This document shows positions 40,636-50,446 of a stretch of DNA of 64,000 bases, in pieces. The DNA is from Gammaproteobacteria bacterium (GTDB taxonomy: Bacteria; Pseudomonadota; Gammaproteobacteria; VBWC01). Position numbers and translations under genes: made by a program. The stretch's first letter is position 1. Each line of letters opens with the position of its first letter. A model generated the notes under the pieces. It did no database searches, had not been told where the DNA came from, and saw only the letters and a list, made by a program, of their open reading frames with translations. The DNA lies in contig JAHFRU010000001.1 of NCBI GenBank assembly GCA_023266115.1, forward strand, positions 62,001 to 126,000, in the 5' to 3' direction.

Positions 40636-41420
40636 CAGGTATTTTCCCTGCGCAGGAGCATCCATCGCTGCAAGGAAAACTTCCAGAAACGGCGGAGTCT
40701 CGTGTCGAGCGGCTCCAAAAGACGCAACAGCGCACGCTGCAGGCGTGGTGTGCAATTCAGCGCCAACAGCAAAGGTAGCGACAACGTGAAGGTCGGTATT
40801 CCTCCGTAACCGGCTATGGCGATTCCGCCAGTTTCGCCTATGCGGCGGTATTCGGCCGCTGAAAAGCCCGCGCCACCGGTCGTACTTCGGACGCTGCCGG
40901 GTCGCAGATGCGACATCAGGTTCAATACTTCCTGTGAAGGGTCGATCAGCAGCGCGAGTCCGTTGGGGCGCAGAAGGCCGAGCAGCTCGCCGATCGCCTT
41001 GCTTCTTTGCTCGGGACCCAGATACATAAGTACGGTAATCGCGATGATGCCATCGAACGAGCCGGGCGCGAAAGGCAACGCTGCGGCTTCGCAGCAGATG
41101 GTACGGGCTCCCAATGCCTGCCGGTACAGTTCGCAATATGGGAACGCAAAATCTGCACCGACTAATTCGATGTTGGGTCTTGCACGCGTGACGGTTTCAC
41201 CAATCCGTCCATAACCACATCCCAGATCCAGTACGCGCGCGCCATGTGGCAGTCGCGCCAGAAAATTCCTGCTGACCTGATCGGTATGAAAGCGATGAAC
41301 ATACTCATTGAGAGAGTCGGGGAGGTTCCGGTAGAGAACGCCGACCTTGGCGTTGCCGCTGCTGTTGGCGCGTTCTTCCCAGCGATTGCGCAGGTCACTG
41401 AATCGCGGTTGTTTGTTCAT
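40635..41420 (-). CDS. Class I SAM-dependent methyltransferase
   Basis: VLDLGCGYGRIGETV...IIAITVLMYLGPEQRSKAI. Confidence 0.88.
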   Translation of the reverse strand: MNKQPRFSDLRNRWEERANSSGNAKVGVLYRNLPDSLNEYVHRFHTDQVSRNFLARLPHGARVLDLGCGYGRIGETVTRARPNIELVGADFAFPYCELYRQALGARTICCEAAALPFAPGSFDGIIAITVLMYLGPEQRSKAIGELLGLLRPNGLALLIDPSQEVLNLMSHLRPGSVRSTTGGAGFSAAEYRRIGETGGIAIAGYGGIPTFTLSLPLLLALNCTPRLQRALLRLLEPLDTRLRRFWKFSLQRWMLLRRENT

Positions 41421-42577
41421 TCGCTCCGCAGAATGGCGTTGACGGCCGAGATAATACGTCTTTCGTCCTCTGCGCCAAGCTTCGGCGATAACGGCAGACT
41501 GACGGTCTGTCGACCGATGCGCATCGCATTTGGCCATTCGTCAGGCCGCCAGCCGAAACGTTGCTGATAATAGGGGTGTTCCGCGATGCTCAGATAGTGC
41601 ACGCCCACACCGATGCGTGACGCCGTCATCGCATCCAGAAACGCGTCGCGATTGATTCCGGTGCGCGTTTCATCGATAAGCAACGTATAAAGGTGATGGG
41701 CATGGCGCGTATTTGGCTCAGGCTCGGCGGGACGCGTCACCGGCAGATCGGCGAAGGCATCCTGATACCGCTGCCATATTTCGCTCCTCCGTCGCCAGTT
41801 TTGTGCGACGCGGGCGAGTTGGTGAATTCCGATGGCGGCCTGGATGTCCATCATGTTGTACTTGAACCCGCATTCGACGACCTGGTAATGCTTGTAACCG
41901 GCGTCACCAAAGCGATGCCAGGCATCCTTGCTCATGCCATGCAGCGCGAGAATCTTCGCCCGCCCGATGTCGGCCTCGTCGCGAGCGAACACCATGCCGC
42001 CCTCACCGGTAACGATGTTCTTGGTGACATAGAAACTGAAACAGCCAAAATCGCCCATAGTGCCGGCCTTGCGCCCATGGTATTCAGACTCGATTGCATG
42101 GGCGCAGTCCTCGATAACCTTCAGGCCATGCCGGTTGGCGATGTCAAGAATGGGGTCCATGTCGCACGGCCGGCCGGCAAAGTGGACCGGCAAAATGGCG
42201 CGGGTGCGCGGCGTGATGCATTTCTCGATTTGCGCGGGGTCGATGTTCAGCGTAGCCGGGTCTACATCGGCGAGTACCGGCGTCGCTCCGGCATGAATAA
42301 TGGCGTTGACCGTGGCGCAGAACGTTAGTGGCGTGGTGATGACCTCGTCACCCGGCTCAAGTCCGGCCGCGATCATGCTGACATGCAGCGCCGCGGTACA
42401 GGAATTCACCGCAGCGGCATGGGTCACTGTCGCACCCTTGTACTCGGCAAAGGCTTGCTCGAAGGCGGCGACCCGCGGCCCGGTACCCAGCCATCCGGAT
42501 TTCATGGTGGCGACCACCTCATCAATTTCCGCTTGCCCTATTTGCGGTGAACCGAAGATGATAAACGGATGCTTCAT
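41417..42577 (-). CDS. DegT/DnrJ/EryC1/StrS family PLP-dependent sugar aminotransferase
   Basis: EPGDEVITTPLTFCATVNAI, VIEDCAHAIESEYHG, FSFYVTKNIVTGEGGM. Confidence 0.95.
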   Translation of the reverse strand: MKHPFIIFGSPQIGQAEIDEVVATMKSGWLGTGPRVAAFEQAFAEYKGATVTHAAAVNSCTAALHVSMIAAGLEPGDEVITTPLTFCATVNAIIHAGATPVLADVDPATLNIDPAQIEKCITPRTRAILPVHFAGRPCDMDPILDIANRHGLKVIEDCAHAIESEYHGRKAGTMGDFGCFSFYVTKNIVTGEGGMVFARDEADIGRAKILALHGMSKDAWHRFGDAGYKHYQVVECGFKYNMMDIQAAIGIHQLARVAQNWRRRSEIWQRYQDAFADLPVTRPAEPEPNTRHAHHLYTLLIDETRTGINRDAFLDAMTASRIGVGVHYLSIAEHPYYQQRFGWRPDEWPNAMRIGRQTVSLPLSPKLGAEDERRIISAVNAILRSE

Positions 42578-42680
42578 TACCCTGAAGATACCTGTCTGGT
42601 AAGTGACTTAGTCATAGTTAATTGAGTCTTACGCTGGGCCTGCGCCGTTGCGGCGGTCGTATTTTTTCTGCCTGGTGCCG

Positions 42681-43571
42681 CTAGGAATCCACGTTACGTT
42701 TTACACGACGCTGATCCTCCTCCGCACCCTTGTAATGCAATGATGAAATCTGTTCGGAAAGAATGCCGATTAAAAAAGTGAGCAGTGAAGATACAAACAG
42801 CAGCATACTCATATTAGTAAAACGGCCCATCGTCAGATACGTATAAAGATAGTAGCCGATGCCCGTGAAAAACAGCATAAGACTTATCGGTAGAAACAGC
42901 CGCATTGGCGAAAACAGCGCGCCTATCTTGAGAATGATGATGAAAAAGCGCGTGCCATCCTTGAGCAGGCGTATATTGCTCTTACCTTCCCGTTGCCGCG
43001 CTGCAATCGGCACATAGGCTACCGTCAGACCGGAACGAAAGAACGCCATGGTACTGGTCGTCGGATAGGAAAAGCCGTTAGGAAGAAGGTAGAGGAATCG
43101 CCTGAAATGACGGGCACGTACTGCGCGAAAACCCGACGTCAGGTCCTCAATTTTGTGCCCGGTCATTAATGAAGCGAGGCGGTTGTAAATGGTGTTGGCC
43201 ACACGCCGGGCGAGGCTGGCGTGAGTATCGATCTGGCGTGCGCCGATGACCATGTCGTAGCCCTGGTCAAGCTTGGCAAGCAGGGCAGGTATGTCAGAAG
43301 GATTGTGTTGCCCGTCGGCGTCCATAAACAAAATCACATTGCCCGAGGCCGTCCTTGCGCCGGTTTTTATCGCTGCGCCATTGCCCATCGAATAGGGGTG
43401 AGACAGAACAGTCACGTTCGCCTCTTTGCAGATAATTTCCGTCGCATCAGTCGAGCCATCGTTCACTACGATGATTTCCGCTGCGGGACATATGTTTTTG
43501 ATTTCCGGCAGCAACCGGGCGAGGTTCTCTGCTTCGTTCTTTGCCGGAATGATGAGGGAGACCTCTTGCAT
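42681..43571 (-). CDS. Glycosyltransferase family 2 (DPM1/polyprenyl-phosphate-glycosyltransferase-like) with C-terminal TM pair
   Basis: LIIPAKNEAENLARLLPEI, VVNDGSTDATEI, LFMDADGQHNPSDIP. Confidence 0.92.
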   Translation of the reverse strand: MQEVSLIIPAKNEAENLARLLPEIKNICPAAEIIVVNDGSTDATEIICKEANVTVLSHPYSMGNGAAIKTGARTASGNVILFMDADGQHNPSDIPALLAKLDQGYDMVIGARQIDTHASLARRVANTIYNRLASLMTGHKIEDLTSGFRAVRARHFRRFLYLLPNGFSYPTTSTMAFFRSGLTVAYVPIAARQREGKSNIRLLKDGTRFFIIILKIGALFSPMRLFLPISLMLFFTGIGYYLYTYLTMGRFTNMSMLLFVSSLLTFLIGILSEQISSLHYKGAEEDQRRVKRNVDS

Positions 43572-43636
43572 ATCGTTTGATGTTTCCGAGCGGTTAGTAT
43601 CGCTAAGTTATAACCGGTAAGTAGTTGTACTTCAAT

Positions 43637-45562
43637 CTAAAGAAGTTTCTCCAACTGTTCAATCTGCTCGCCAAGCGAGATCAGCGGGTGTTTATCAAGC
43701 TCACGAAGCTGACGGATCGCGTTTTTAGCCTCGCTAAAATTACCAAGCTCTATATAGGAGTGTGCCAGACCTACAAGGCCCAGCGCGCGATTGGTCGGTG
43801 GTGCATATCCGGCGAGCGGTAGCGATTCGTTGAAGACACGTATTGCCTCTTCATGTTTGTTCAGAAGTTGCAATGCCTGTCCGTATCCAACCAGGAGGTA
43901 GTACCGATCATCAGCGGCGGTAAGGCGATTCTCGGTCGCGGAATAGGTGATGTTCAGAATGATGTCGGGAGTCATTGCCGGACACGCGCCACGAAAGTAG
44001 TTTGCGGAGAACGTACCGACATTCACGATATCGTTGGCCGTGAGGCGCGAGCTCTTGAGCAGGTCGGTCGTTCTATCGACGACCTCCGCGGGCATCGAAT
44101 CGGTGTGACAGTACGTATAAAGAATTTGAACCGCCGTCCCGGCAGTCTCTTGAGAGAGTTCGAGAGCCGCCTTGAGATGTTGCCGCGCCGACTCCGGTTG
44201 ACCATTGATCAGATCGATATTGGCAATGGAAGTGAGTGCGCGAAAAGAGCGGGGATGCTCCATAAATGCTACGCGATAGAAGAGTTCGGAGTTGCCCCAG
44301 GTATGTGCGCGGACATAGGTCATCGAGGCCAGGCCGGACATAATCAGAATACCGGAGATTGTCGCGACCTTTCGCGTCTTTTCGGCGATAAGAAGCCTGG
44401 CTGTATAAAATCCGACGGTGAGAAATATGCCGGCCCCCGCCATGTAGTTGCGGTGTTCGAATACCAGCTCAAGAGCGAAAACAGTGGATTCGAGCAGATG
44501 CGCAGCCAGGAACCACGCGATTCCCAACCCAAGTACGGGCTGTCTGCGGAACGCCGCGACGGCGATACCGACAAGCGCAACAATGCATGCGATGGCCAGC
44601 AAAGTGCCTGGATCGAGACTGACGGATACCGGAAAATCGTCATGAAAAAGATTCATGCTGGAGAGCCGGGGCAGGAACAGGAGCCCAATATAGAACCAGA
44701 GTGCTCTGGCCTCGGTCATCAGGCGTTCCGGCAAGGTAAATTCGCGCATCGCATAGGACGACAAAAACCCGTCGATTTGACTAAAAAAATAGATGGCCCC
44801 CAGCAGCAGCGGACTCGCGATAAATATGAAGTGAAACAAGTACAATTTCTTGGCCGCGCTGGTTGATGTCGTCCGGAACCGGAACATGAAGGCCTCGATT
44901 GCCAGGATATAAAAAGGCAGCAACGCGCCATTTTCCTTGCTGAAGACCGCCAGCATGCCGAAAACAGTTACCCCGATGGTCATCGTTGCCAGGCCATGCA
45001 ACGGGGTGCGATCGATCTTTTGGCGGCCGGTCACATAGGCGATTAACGCCAGCATGGTAAAGAGCATGGATAGTTGCGCCATGCGCTGGACCGCGTAGAG
45101 CACGGTGCTTACCCACAACGGGTGTATCAGCCACAACGTGGCAGCTATCCCCGCTGCAAGCCACGCTTGCTGCGTTTTATTTTCCGAATACTTTTCGACC
45201 AGTAGCCGTCCGCTCAGCCAGAAGAGCAACACGCCGTTCAGCAAGTGAAGCATGACGTTCTGGTACTTGAAATAGAACGCGTCCATGCCGTGAAATAGTG
45301 TGGTCAGCGCGAAGCTTAGCGCCGCGACCGGCCGACCCAGCAATCCACTTTCGTTCGCGAAGACGGCGCCGATGATTTTCTCGGCTGTAAATTCGTCAAC
45401 TATCGCCGGCTGGATATTCCCCAGGTCGTCCATCATGAAAGGGCCATATAGCCCGGGGACATACAACAGTGTGGTGCCGATAAGGACGACAGAAAACAAC
45501 GTTGCAAGGCAAAGAAATCTGGCGAGTGTCGAGGTATACGCCGCGTTTGTTCCGGTAGGCAT
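43637..45562 (-). CDS. GT-C-like polytopic membrane protein with C-terminal TPRs (TMTC-like), candidate pilin glycosyltransferase
   Basis: PGLYGPFMMDDLGNIQPAI, GRPVAALSFALTTLFHGMDAFYFKYQNVMLHLLNG; TPR-like C-terminus; directly downstream of pilA. Confidence 0.7.
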   Translation of the reverse strand: MPTGTNAAYTSTLARFLCLATLFSVVLIGTTLLYVPGLYGPFMMDDLGNIQPAIVDEFTAEKIIGAVFANESGLLGRPVAALSFALTTLFHGMDAFYFKYQNVMLHLLNGVLLFWLSGRLLVEKYSENKTQQAWLAAGIAATLWLIHPLWVSTVLYAVQRMAQLSMLFTMLALIAYVTGRQKIDRTPLHGLATMTIGVTVFGMLAVFSKENGALLPFYILAIEAFMFRFRTTSTSAAKKLYLFHFIFIASPLLLGAIYFFSQIDGFLSSYAMREFTLPERLMTEARALWFYIGLLFLPRLSSMNLFHDDFPVSVSLDPGTLLAIACIVALVGIAVAAFRRQPVLGLGIAWFLAAHLLESTVFALELVFEHRNYMAGAGIFLTVGFYTARLLIAEKTRKVATISGILIMSGLASMTYVRAHTWGNSELFYRVAFMEHPRSFRALTSIANIDLINGQPESARQHLKAALELSQETAGTAVQILYTYCHTDSMPAEVVDRTTDLLKSSRLTANDIVNVGTFSANYFRGACPAMTPDIILNITYSATENRLTAADDRYYLLVGYGQALQLLNKHEEAIRVFNESLPLAGYAPPTNRALGLVGLAHSYIELGNFSEAKNAIRQLRELDKHPLISLGEQIEQLEKLL

Positions 45563-45585
45563 GTCCCGCGTTACTGCTCCCTGCT

Positions 45586-45618
45586 ATAAAAAAGGAAGGC
45601 CACTTTCGTGGCCTTCCT
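45586..45618 (-). terminator. Rho-independent terminator after pilA
   Basis: Minus strand AGGAAGGCCAC-GAAA-GTGGCCTTCCTTTTTT. Confidence 0.9.
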
Positions 45619-45684
45619 GCTTGGTTCCATGCCGAGGTTAGATCTCGTTCTGGAAAGATTACTTGTTGCTAAATCAGCCCGCTG

Positions 45685-46089
45685 TTAACGGCAGCTCGCT
45701 GGCGCGAACTTCCCACCGGCTGTCGCTGTGCAAGTCCATTTAACGCCGTTGGTTTTGGTGAACGTGGCTGCCAGTTGTAGCGTTACGTCGCTGACATCGC
45801 CGGCACCGGTAACCGTCAGATTCGGGCTTGCCCAGGCGATGCTGGCAACGTACTTTGAGGTCGCCGTGTTGAAGCCAGCTTGCGTAGGCGTTGTTGGCAG
45901 TGCTCCGTTAGAGATGGCATATTCAGAGACGGAAGTCTTGGCCGCCCCCATCATGTTGACCAATTCACTTACCTTGGCCCTTTTCGTATAATCCTGATAT
46001 GACGGAATCGCTATCGCGGCCAGAATGCCGATGATCGCGACGACGATCATCAGTTCGATAAGTGTAAAACCCTGTTGTGTCTGTTTCAT
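45685..46089 (-). CDS. pilA: Type IV major pilin
   Basis: [34 protein letters not shown] class III signal; C-terminal Cys pair [17 protein letters not shown]. Confidence 0.96.
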   Translation of the reverse strand: MKQTQQGFTLIELMIVVAIIGILAAIAIPSYQDYTKRAKVSELVNMMGAAKTSVSEYAISNGALPTTPTQAGFNTATSKYVASIAWASPNLTVTGAGDVSDVTLQLAATFTKTNGVKWTCTATAGGKFAPASCR

Positions 46090-46257
46090 TGTTGCTCTCC
46101 TGTTACGAAATTTTACTACACGTTAACTTGATCTAATCACGTTGGCGCTGTTCCTACGCCCAGAGCTGATCCTTTTGTCCGGACTGTCTTCCGTGACAGT
46201 CTTCCTTCCCTGGAGTTGTCGGTCAGGGCGTCGGACGCCTGCCTTAACCTCTCCCGC

Positions 46258-46273
46258 TGCATGTTGTGTGCCA
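46258..46273 (-). promoter_or_regulatory. Putative sigma54 (-24/-12) promoter for pilA
   Basis: Minus strand TGGCACA-CAAC-ATGCA vs consensus TGGCACG-N4-TTGCW; pilRS adjacent. Confidence 0.5.
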
Positions 46274-46327
46274 GCTGTATTGGCTCCCCGGTTGTTCCCG
46301 TATTTATCGGTGTTTCTCCGTGTAAAA

Positions 46328-46343
46328 CGTGATGTTCATCACG
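46328..46343. promoter_or_regulatory. CRP/Vfr-like palindromic operator upstream of pilA
   Basis: CGTGATG-TT-CATCACG, perfect 7-bp arms, matches TGTGA-N6-TCACA class. Confidence 0.5.
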
Positions 46344-46492
46344 AAATTTACTATCGGCACCCCCGCCGAACGGCTTTAGGGAGGATATCTGTGATCGAAA
46401 ATACACTCGCTCTGTGACGGGTGTAGGATAAAAACTGTTCAAAATGCGCACATTCTGCTGAAACCCAGCACCTGTGGCAGGCGGCATTATAC

Positions 46493-47824
46493 TCAATCGA
46501 GGCCCAGCTTTTTAAGCCGGTAGCGCAAAGCGCCGAAGGATATCCCCAGCAGCTTGGCTGCGGCAGTCTTGTTATACCGGGTTTTCTTCAGCGCCTCAAG
46601 CAGGGTTTCCTTTTCCATAGAGCTCAGAAAAGGGTCGAGCGCCAGTTCACCATCGGTTCGCATGCCGAAAACCTCTCTGACGCTGGGTAGCTGGAGGTCC
46701 GCGGCCGTGATCCGGTGGTTTTCGCATAGCGTGACGGCGCGTTCAAGGATGTTTTCAAGTTCCCGTACGTTTCCCGGAAACGAATATGCCAGCAAGGCAT
46801 TGGTCGCCTCCCGGGACAGCATCGCAGGCGGGCCGTCGGCCTGGCCTGCCAGACGATTCAGGATGTATTGCGCGAGGACCGGAATGTCATCGATCCGCTC
46901 GCGCAGGCTCGGCACGTGCAGCTCGATAACATTGATGCGGTAAAATAGGTCCTGCCGGAACGCGCCGTCCTGGACGAGTGTATCGAGAATTTTATGGGTC
47001 GCGCTCAGAATGCGCACGTCGATCGCCACCTCGTTCTGGCTGCCAACGGGCCGTACCGCCTTCTCCTGGATGGCCCGCAGCAGTTTGACCTGCATATGCA
47101 GTGGCAGATCGGCGATCTCGTCGAGAAACAGTGTGCCTTCATGGGCGGCCTGGAACAGGCCCTGTTTGTCGGTGACGGCGCCGGTAAAGCTGCCCTTTCG
47201 GTGGCCGAAGAATTCGCTTTCCATCAGATGTTCCGGTATCGCGCCGCAGTTCACCGGGATAAAGGGCTTGTCCGAGCGCGGGCCCTGGTCATGTATCAGG
47301 CGTGCCGCCAGTTCCTTGCCCGCCCCGGATTCGCCGCTGATATACACCGGTGTCTGGCTGCGCGCGAGTTTCTCGATGGTTGCGCGCGTCTTCTGAATGG
47401 CATCAGAAACACCGAGCAACCTGATCGCCGCATCCGCGCCATCCACGGTCGGTCCGTCGGCGAGCTTCAGTGCGGTGCTGACCAGGCGACGCAGCATCTG
47501 CAGGTCAACCGGCTTGGAGACGAAATCGTAGGCACCGGCCTTTAATGCACTGATGGCAGATTCCATGTTGCCATGTGCAGTGATGACGGCCACCGGCATA
47601 CGCGGATACCTGGCCTGTATGTGCGCGACCAGTTCGATGCCATTGCCGTCAGGAAGGCGCATGTCGGTCAGGCACAGATCGAACGTCTGCTCGACCAGCA
47701 GCGCGCGTGCACGGGACAGGTTTTCGGCGCTCCGCGTGTCGACATTCATTCTGGACAGGGTCAACTCCAGCAGCTCGCGGATATCGGGTTCGTCATCGAC
47801 CACCAGCGCGAGGTGTCTAGTCAT
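46493..47824 (-). CDS. pilR: Sigma54-dependent response regulator PilR
   Basis: Receiver domain, GESGAGKELAARLIH, GAFTGAVTDKQGLFQAA, C-terminal Fis HTH. Confidence 0.95.
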   Translation of the reverse strand: MTRHLALVVDDEPDIRELLELTLSRMNVDTRSAENLSRARALLVEQTFDLCLTDMRLPDGNGIELVAHIQARYPRMPVAVITAHGNMESAISALKAGAYDFVSKPVDLQMLRRLVSTALKLADGPTVDGADAAIRLLGVSDAIQKTRATIEKLARSQTPVYISGESGAGKELAARLIHDQGPRSDKPFIPVNCGAIPEHLMESEFFGHRKGSFTGAVTDKQGLFQAAHEGTLFLDEIADLPLHMQVKLLRAIQEKAVRPVGSQNEVAIDVRILSATHKILDTLVQDGAFRQDLFYRINVIELHVPSLRERIDDIPVLAQYILNRLAGQADGPPAMLSREATNALLAYSFPGNVRELENILERAVTLCENHRITAADLQLPSVREVFGMRTDGELALDPFLSSMEKETLLEALKKTRYNKTAAAKLLGISFGALRYRLKKLGLD

Positions 47825-47827
47825 CGC

Positions 47828-49468
47828 TTATGCCACCTGCCGTCGCCGCGGATCGGCAAACGTAACGCGAAAACAGCTGCCCCCGTTTTTTTCGGCGGCA
47901 TAACTCAAGCGGGCCTGATTGGCTTCGCAAAGCTCGCGTGCGATATACAAGCCCAGCCCCGTACCGCTGGATCGTGTCGTGAAGAATGGCTCAAACATAT
48001 GCTCCACGGTATCAGGCGCGATTCCCTGTCCGTTATCGATAACCGCCAGAAATGGATTATTGGAATCGCTCAGGAATCCTCCTTCAAGGGTTAGCCGCGG
48101 CGTATCGCCTGTTGGCTGGCTGTGCGTAAAGCCGTTTTCGCAGAGGTTCAATAGTATCTGATGCAGCTGAGTCCGGTCGATACGTACGCGGATATCCGCG
48201 GGGTGGATAGTCAGGCGGATCAGTTTGGGCTCGATTTGATGACTGCGCGTGAACTCGCTGAGGAAATCAACGAGCCACGGCTTCAGCTCGAACTCCTCGG
48301 GATGCGCCTGCCCGCGCCGGCTGAGGCGCAGGATATTTTCGATGATTGTGTTCATGCGTTTCGACTGATCGCGAATAATTTCGGTGAGGCGCTGATCGGC
48401 GCTGCCAATGCCGGGCGATTCCGCCAGCAACTGGCCGGCGTGGCTGATGGCACCCAGCGGATTGCGAATTTCGTGCGCGATACTCGCGGTCAGCCGTCCC
48501 AGCGATGCCAGTTTCATCTGTTGGGCCTGCTGGGCAGTCGCCGCCGTGTCCTCCAGAAATACCAGGATATCCCCCGAAGGGTGTGCACTGATGCGCGCGA
48601 AACGAGGCAACAGGTCGGCGCCCGTTAACAGGGCGCGGAATGTCCTCGATTCGTGATCGGGGTGATCAAGCCATCCGGCGAGCTGTGTCAGCAGCGCCTC
48701 GGGCAGCGCTATGTTGTCGGTAACCGCCTGTTGCAGGCCGAGCAGATGACGCGCCGAATCATTGGCCAGTTTCACGACGCCGGTTCCATCCAGAATCATG
48801 ATGCCGGTCTGCATCCGTTCGATGACATATTCGGCCAGTTGCTCCATGAAGGCGAGGTCGGTACCGCGCCGCGCGGCAAGCTCCTCGCTTTCACGCACGC
48901 GCTTTGCCAGTAGATGCGCGAGCGTCGCTGTGGCGAAGAAAGTAATGCCGAGCAGTCCGGCCTGAGTGTAATGGGTGGTCGGGAATAATTGTTCCAGCTG
49001 GGCGTAGATCTCTTCGAGCAATACAAATAGCGACGCGGAAGCAGCAAATGCGATGGCGGTACGTCCGACCATCAACAGACTGCCGCCGGCGATGGCCACA
49101 ACAAACAGCATGCCGAGGCCGCTGGTGATACCGCCGCTCGCATGCATCAGCAGCGTGATCACAACAAAGTCGACCAGTATCTGGCTGTACACCTGTAGGG
49201 AAAACGTCGGAACGCGCAGGTAAATAGTGACGACGTTAACAAACCCCGCGGCCAGATATATTACGCTCGTGGTAAGGAATAGATCGGGATCCTGCTGGCC
49301 GAGCAGTCCGGGCCCGATGTCCATGCCGGCCAGCAAAACAAACAAGCCTGCCAGAGCGAGCCGGTAGATGTTCAAGTATCGAAGCGGTGTCCAGGTGTGC
49401 CGGTCTGGCGCGCGGTCGCTGCGGCGTTCGTCAATCGGGAGGGGGTCCGGATGAACGTCTTTGCTCAT
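47828..49468 (-). CDS. pilS: Sensor histidine kinase PilS
   Basis: Six-TM N-terminus, LASLGRLTASIAHEIRNPLGAISHAGQLL, HATPase motifs; adjacent to pilR. Confidence 0.94.
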   Translation of the reverse strand: MSKDVHPDPLPIDERRSDRAPDRHTWTPLRYLNIYRLALAGLFVLLAGMDIGPGLLGQQDPDLFLTTSVIYLAAGFVNVVTIYLRVPTFSLQVYSQILVDFVVITLLMHASGGITSGLGMLFVVAIAGGSLLMVGRTAIAFAASASLFVLLEEIYAQLEQLFPTTHYTQAGLLGITFFATATLAHLLAKRVRESEELAARRGTDLAFMEQLAEYVIERMQTGIMILDGTGVVKLANDSARHLLGLQQAVTDNIALPEALLTQLAGWLDHPDHESRTFRALLTGADLLPRFARISAHPSGDILVFLEDTAATAQQAQQMKLASLGRLTASIAHEIRNPLGAISHAGQLLAESPGIGSADQRLTEIIRDQSKRMNTIIENILRLSRRGQAHPEEFELKPWLVDFLSEFTRSHQIEPKLIRLTIHPADIRVRIDRTQLHQILLNLCENGFTHSQPTGDTPRLTLEGGFLSDSNNPFLAVIDNGQGIAPDTVEHMFEPFFTTRSSGTGLGLYIARELCEANQARLSYAAEKNGGSCFRVTFADPRRRQVA

Positions 49469-49586
49469 GCGTTTCGCGCCGCTCCTGGCAGCGAGATCAA
49501 AATGTCATGGGTCGATACCGCTCTGGTAGCGGCCGCTACGCCCGGATCATTATCGGCCTTTTCGATGCCTCCCGGAATATCGCGGT

Positions 49587-49811
49587 CTAATCCGCTCGAT
49601 GACCGTTGGCGCAATAATACCCGCCATCTTTCCGGACGGCGGAGGTCAGCGGGATATACGTGTGGCAATATTCGCACTGCACGAGACTGGCGGGGGACAT
49701 GGTCTTGTCGGCGCTGTCCGCCGGACGCGGCTTGCCGCGCCGCAACCGGGGTCTGATCAGGTATGCGGCCAGCACGATCAGCAGAATAACAATAATGGTA
49801 CGGATACCCAT
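49587..49811 (-). CDS. PP0621-like small membrane/zinc-ribbon protein
   Basis: N-terminal TM; LVQCEYCHTYIPLTSAVRKDGGYYCANGH. Confidence 0.8.
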   Translation of the reverse strand: MGIRTIIVILLIVLAAYLIRPRLRRGKPRPADSADKTMSPASLVQCEYCHTYIPLTSAVRKDGGYYCANGHRAD

Positions 49812-49886
49812 TCAACCTCCCGGCAATCCGCGTGCTCATGGACAAGGCGCTGCCATTGCTGGCGGCGTGCAGACCTGAATGTACGT

Positions 49887-50069
49887 CTAGAACAGCGTGT
49901 ATATAACAGGAGCGACCGCGGATCCCTGCGCCAGTACGATCAACGTGCCGAGCAGCACCAGCACGATAATGATCGGTAGCAGCCAGAATTTTTGCGCTGC
50001 TTCATAAACGCCCACAGGTCCTTGAGCAAATCGAACATCAGAACGGATTCTCCATGTTATGTTTTCCAT
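49887..50069 (-). CDS. DUF5989-like small membrane protein
   Basis: WRIRSDVRFAQGPVGVYEAAQKFWLLPIIIVLVLLGTLIVLAQGSAVAPVIYTLF; downstream of SxtJ-like gene. Confidence 0.75.
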   Translation of the reverse strand: MENITWRIRSDVRFAQGPVGVYEAAQKFWLLPIIIVLVLLGTLIVLAQGSAVAPVIYTLF

Positions 50070-50445
50070 GGCCTTTGCTGGCCACACGATACGATGTCAA
50101 ATGATTATCCAGAGCACGCCCCATTGGGTCCTTGTGGAACACCCGCATGACCAGGCCGAGCGGAAATATGACCACATAGAACGTGAACGCCAGCAGTATC
50201 CGGGTATTGACCGTGCCCATGACGTGACCGAATTTCATCCAGCCGCGATAAACCGGGCCAAGCGTCGCTGGCATGGCAAGCCCGGCGCCGGCCAGTATGC
50301 CGGCGACGACCCACGGCCATGTCGGGAAGGGGCGGTTAAGCAGCCAGGGAAGCAGCAGACCGAATAACAGCGCGACTATCGCGCCGGTGGTTACGCCAAA
50401 GCGGCGCAACTCTTGCCTGTCTGCCTGTATAGCTGTATCGCCCAT
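50038..50445 (-). CDS. SxtJ-family membrane protein
   Basis: PVYRGWMKFGHVMGTVNTRILLAFTFYVVIFPLGLVMRVFHKDPM; downstream of carbamoyltransferase. Confidence 0.8.
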   Translation of the reverse strand: MGDTAIQADRQELRRFGVTTGAIVALLFGLLLPWLLNRPFPTWPWVVAGILAGAGLAMPATLGPVYRGWMKFGHVMGTVNTRILLAFTFYVVIFPLGLVMRVFHKDPMGRALDNHLTSYRVASKGHGKHNMENPF

Positions 50446-50446
50446 G

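Noticed and set aside
43853-44866. 337-aa plus-strand ORF
   Set aside because: Antisense to the GT-C/TPR gene; no recognizable domain.
46137-46496. 119-aa ORF upstream of pilA
   Set aside because: Overlaps the putative promoter/operator region, no SD or domain; likely non-coding leader.
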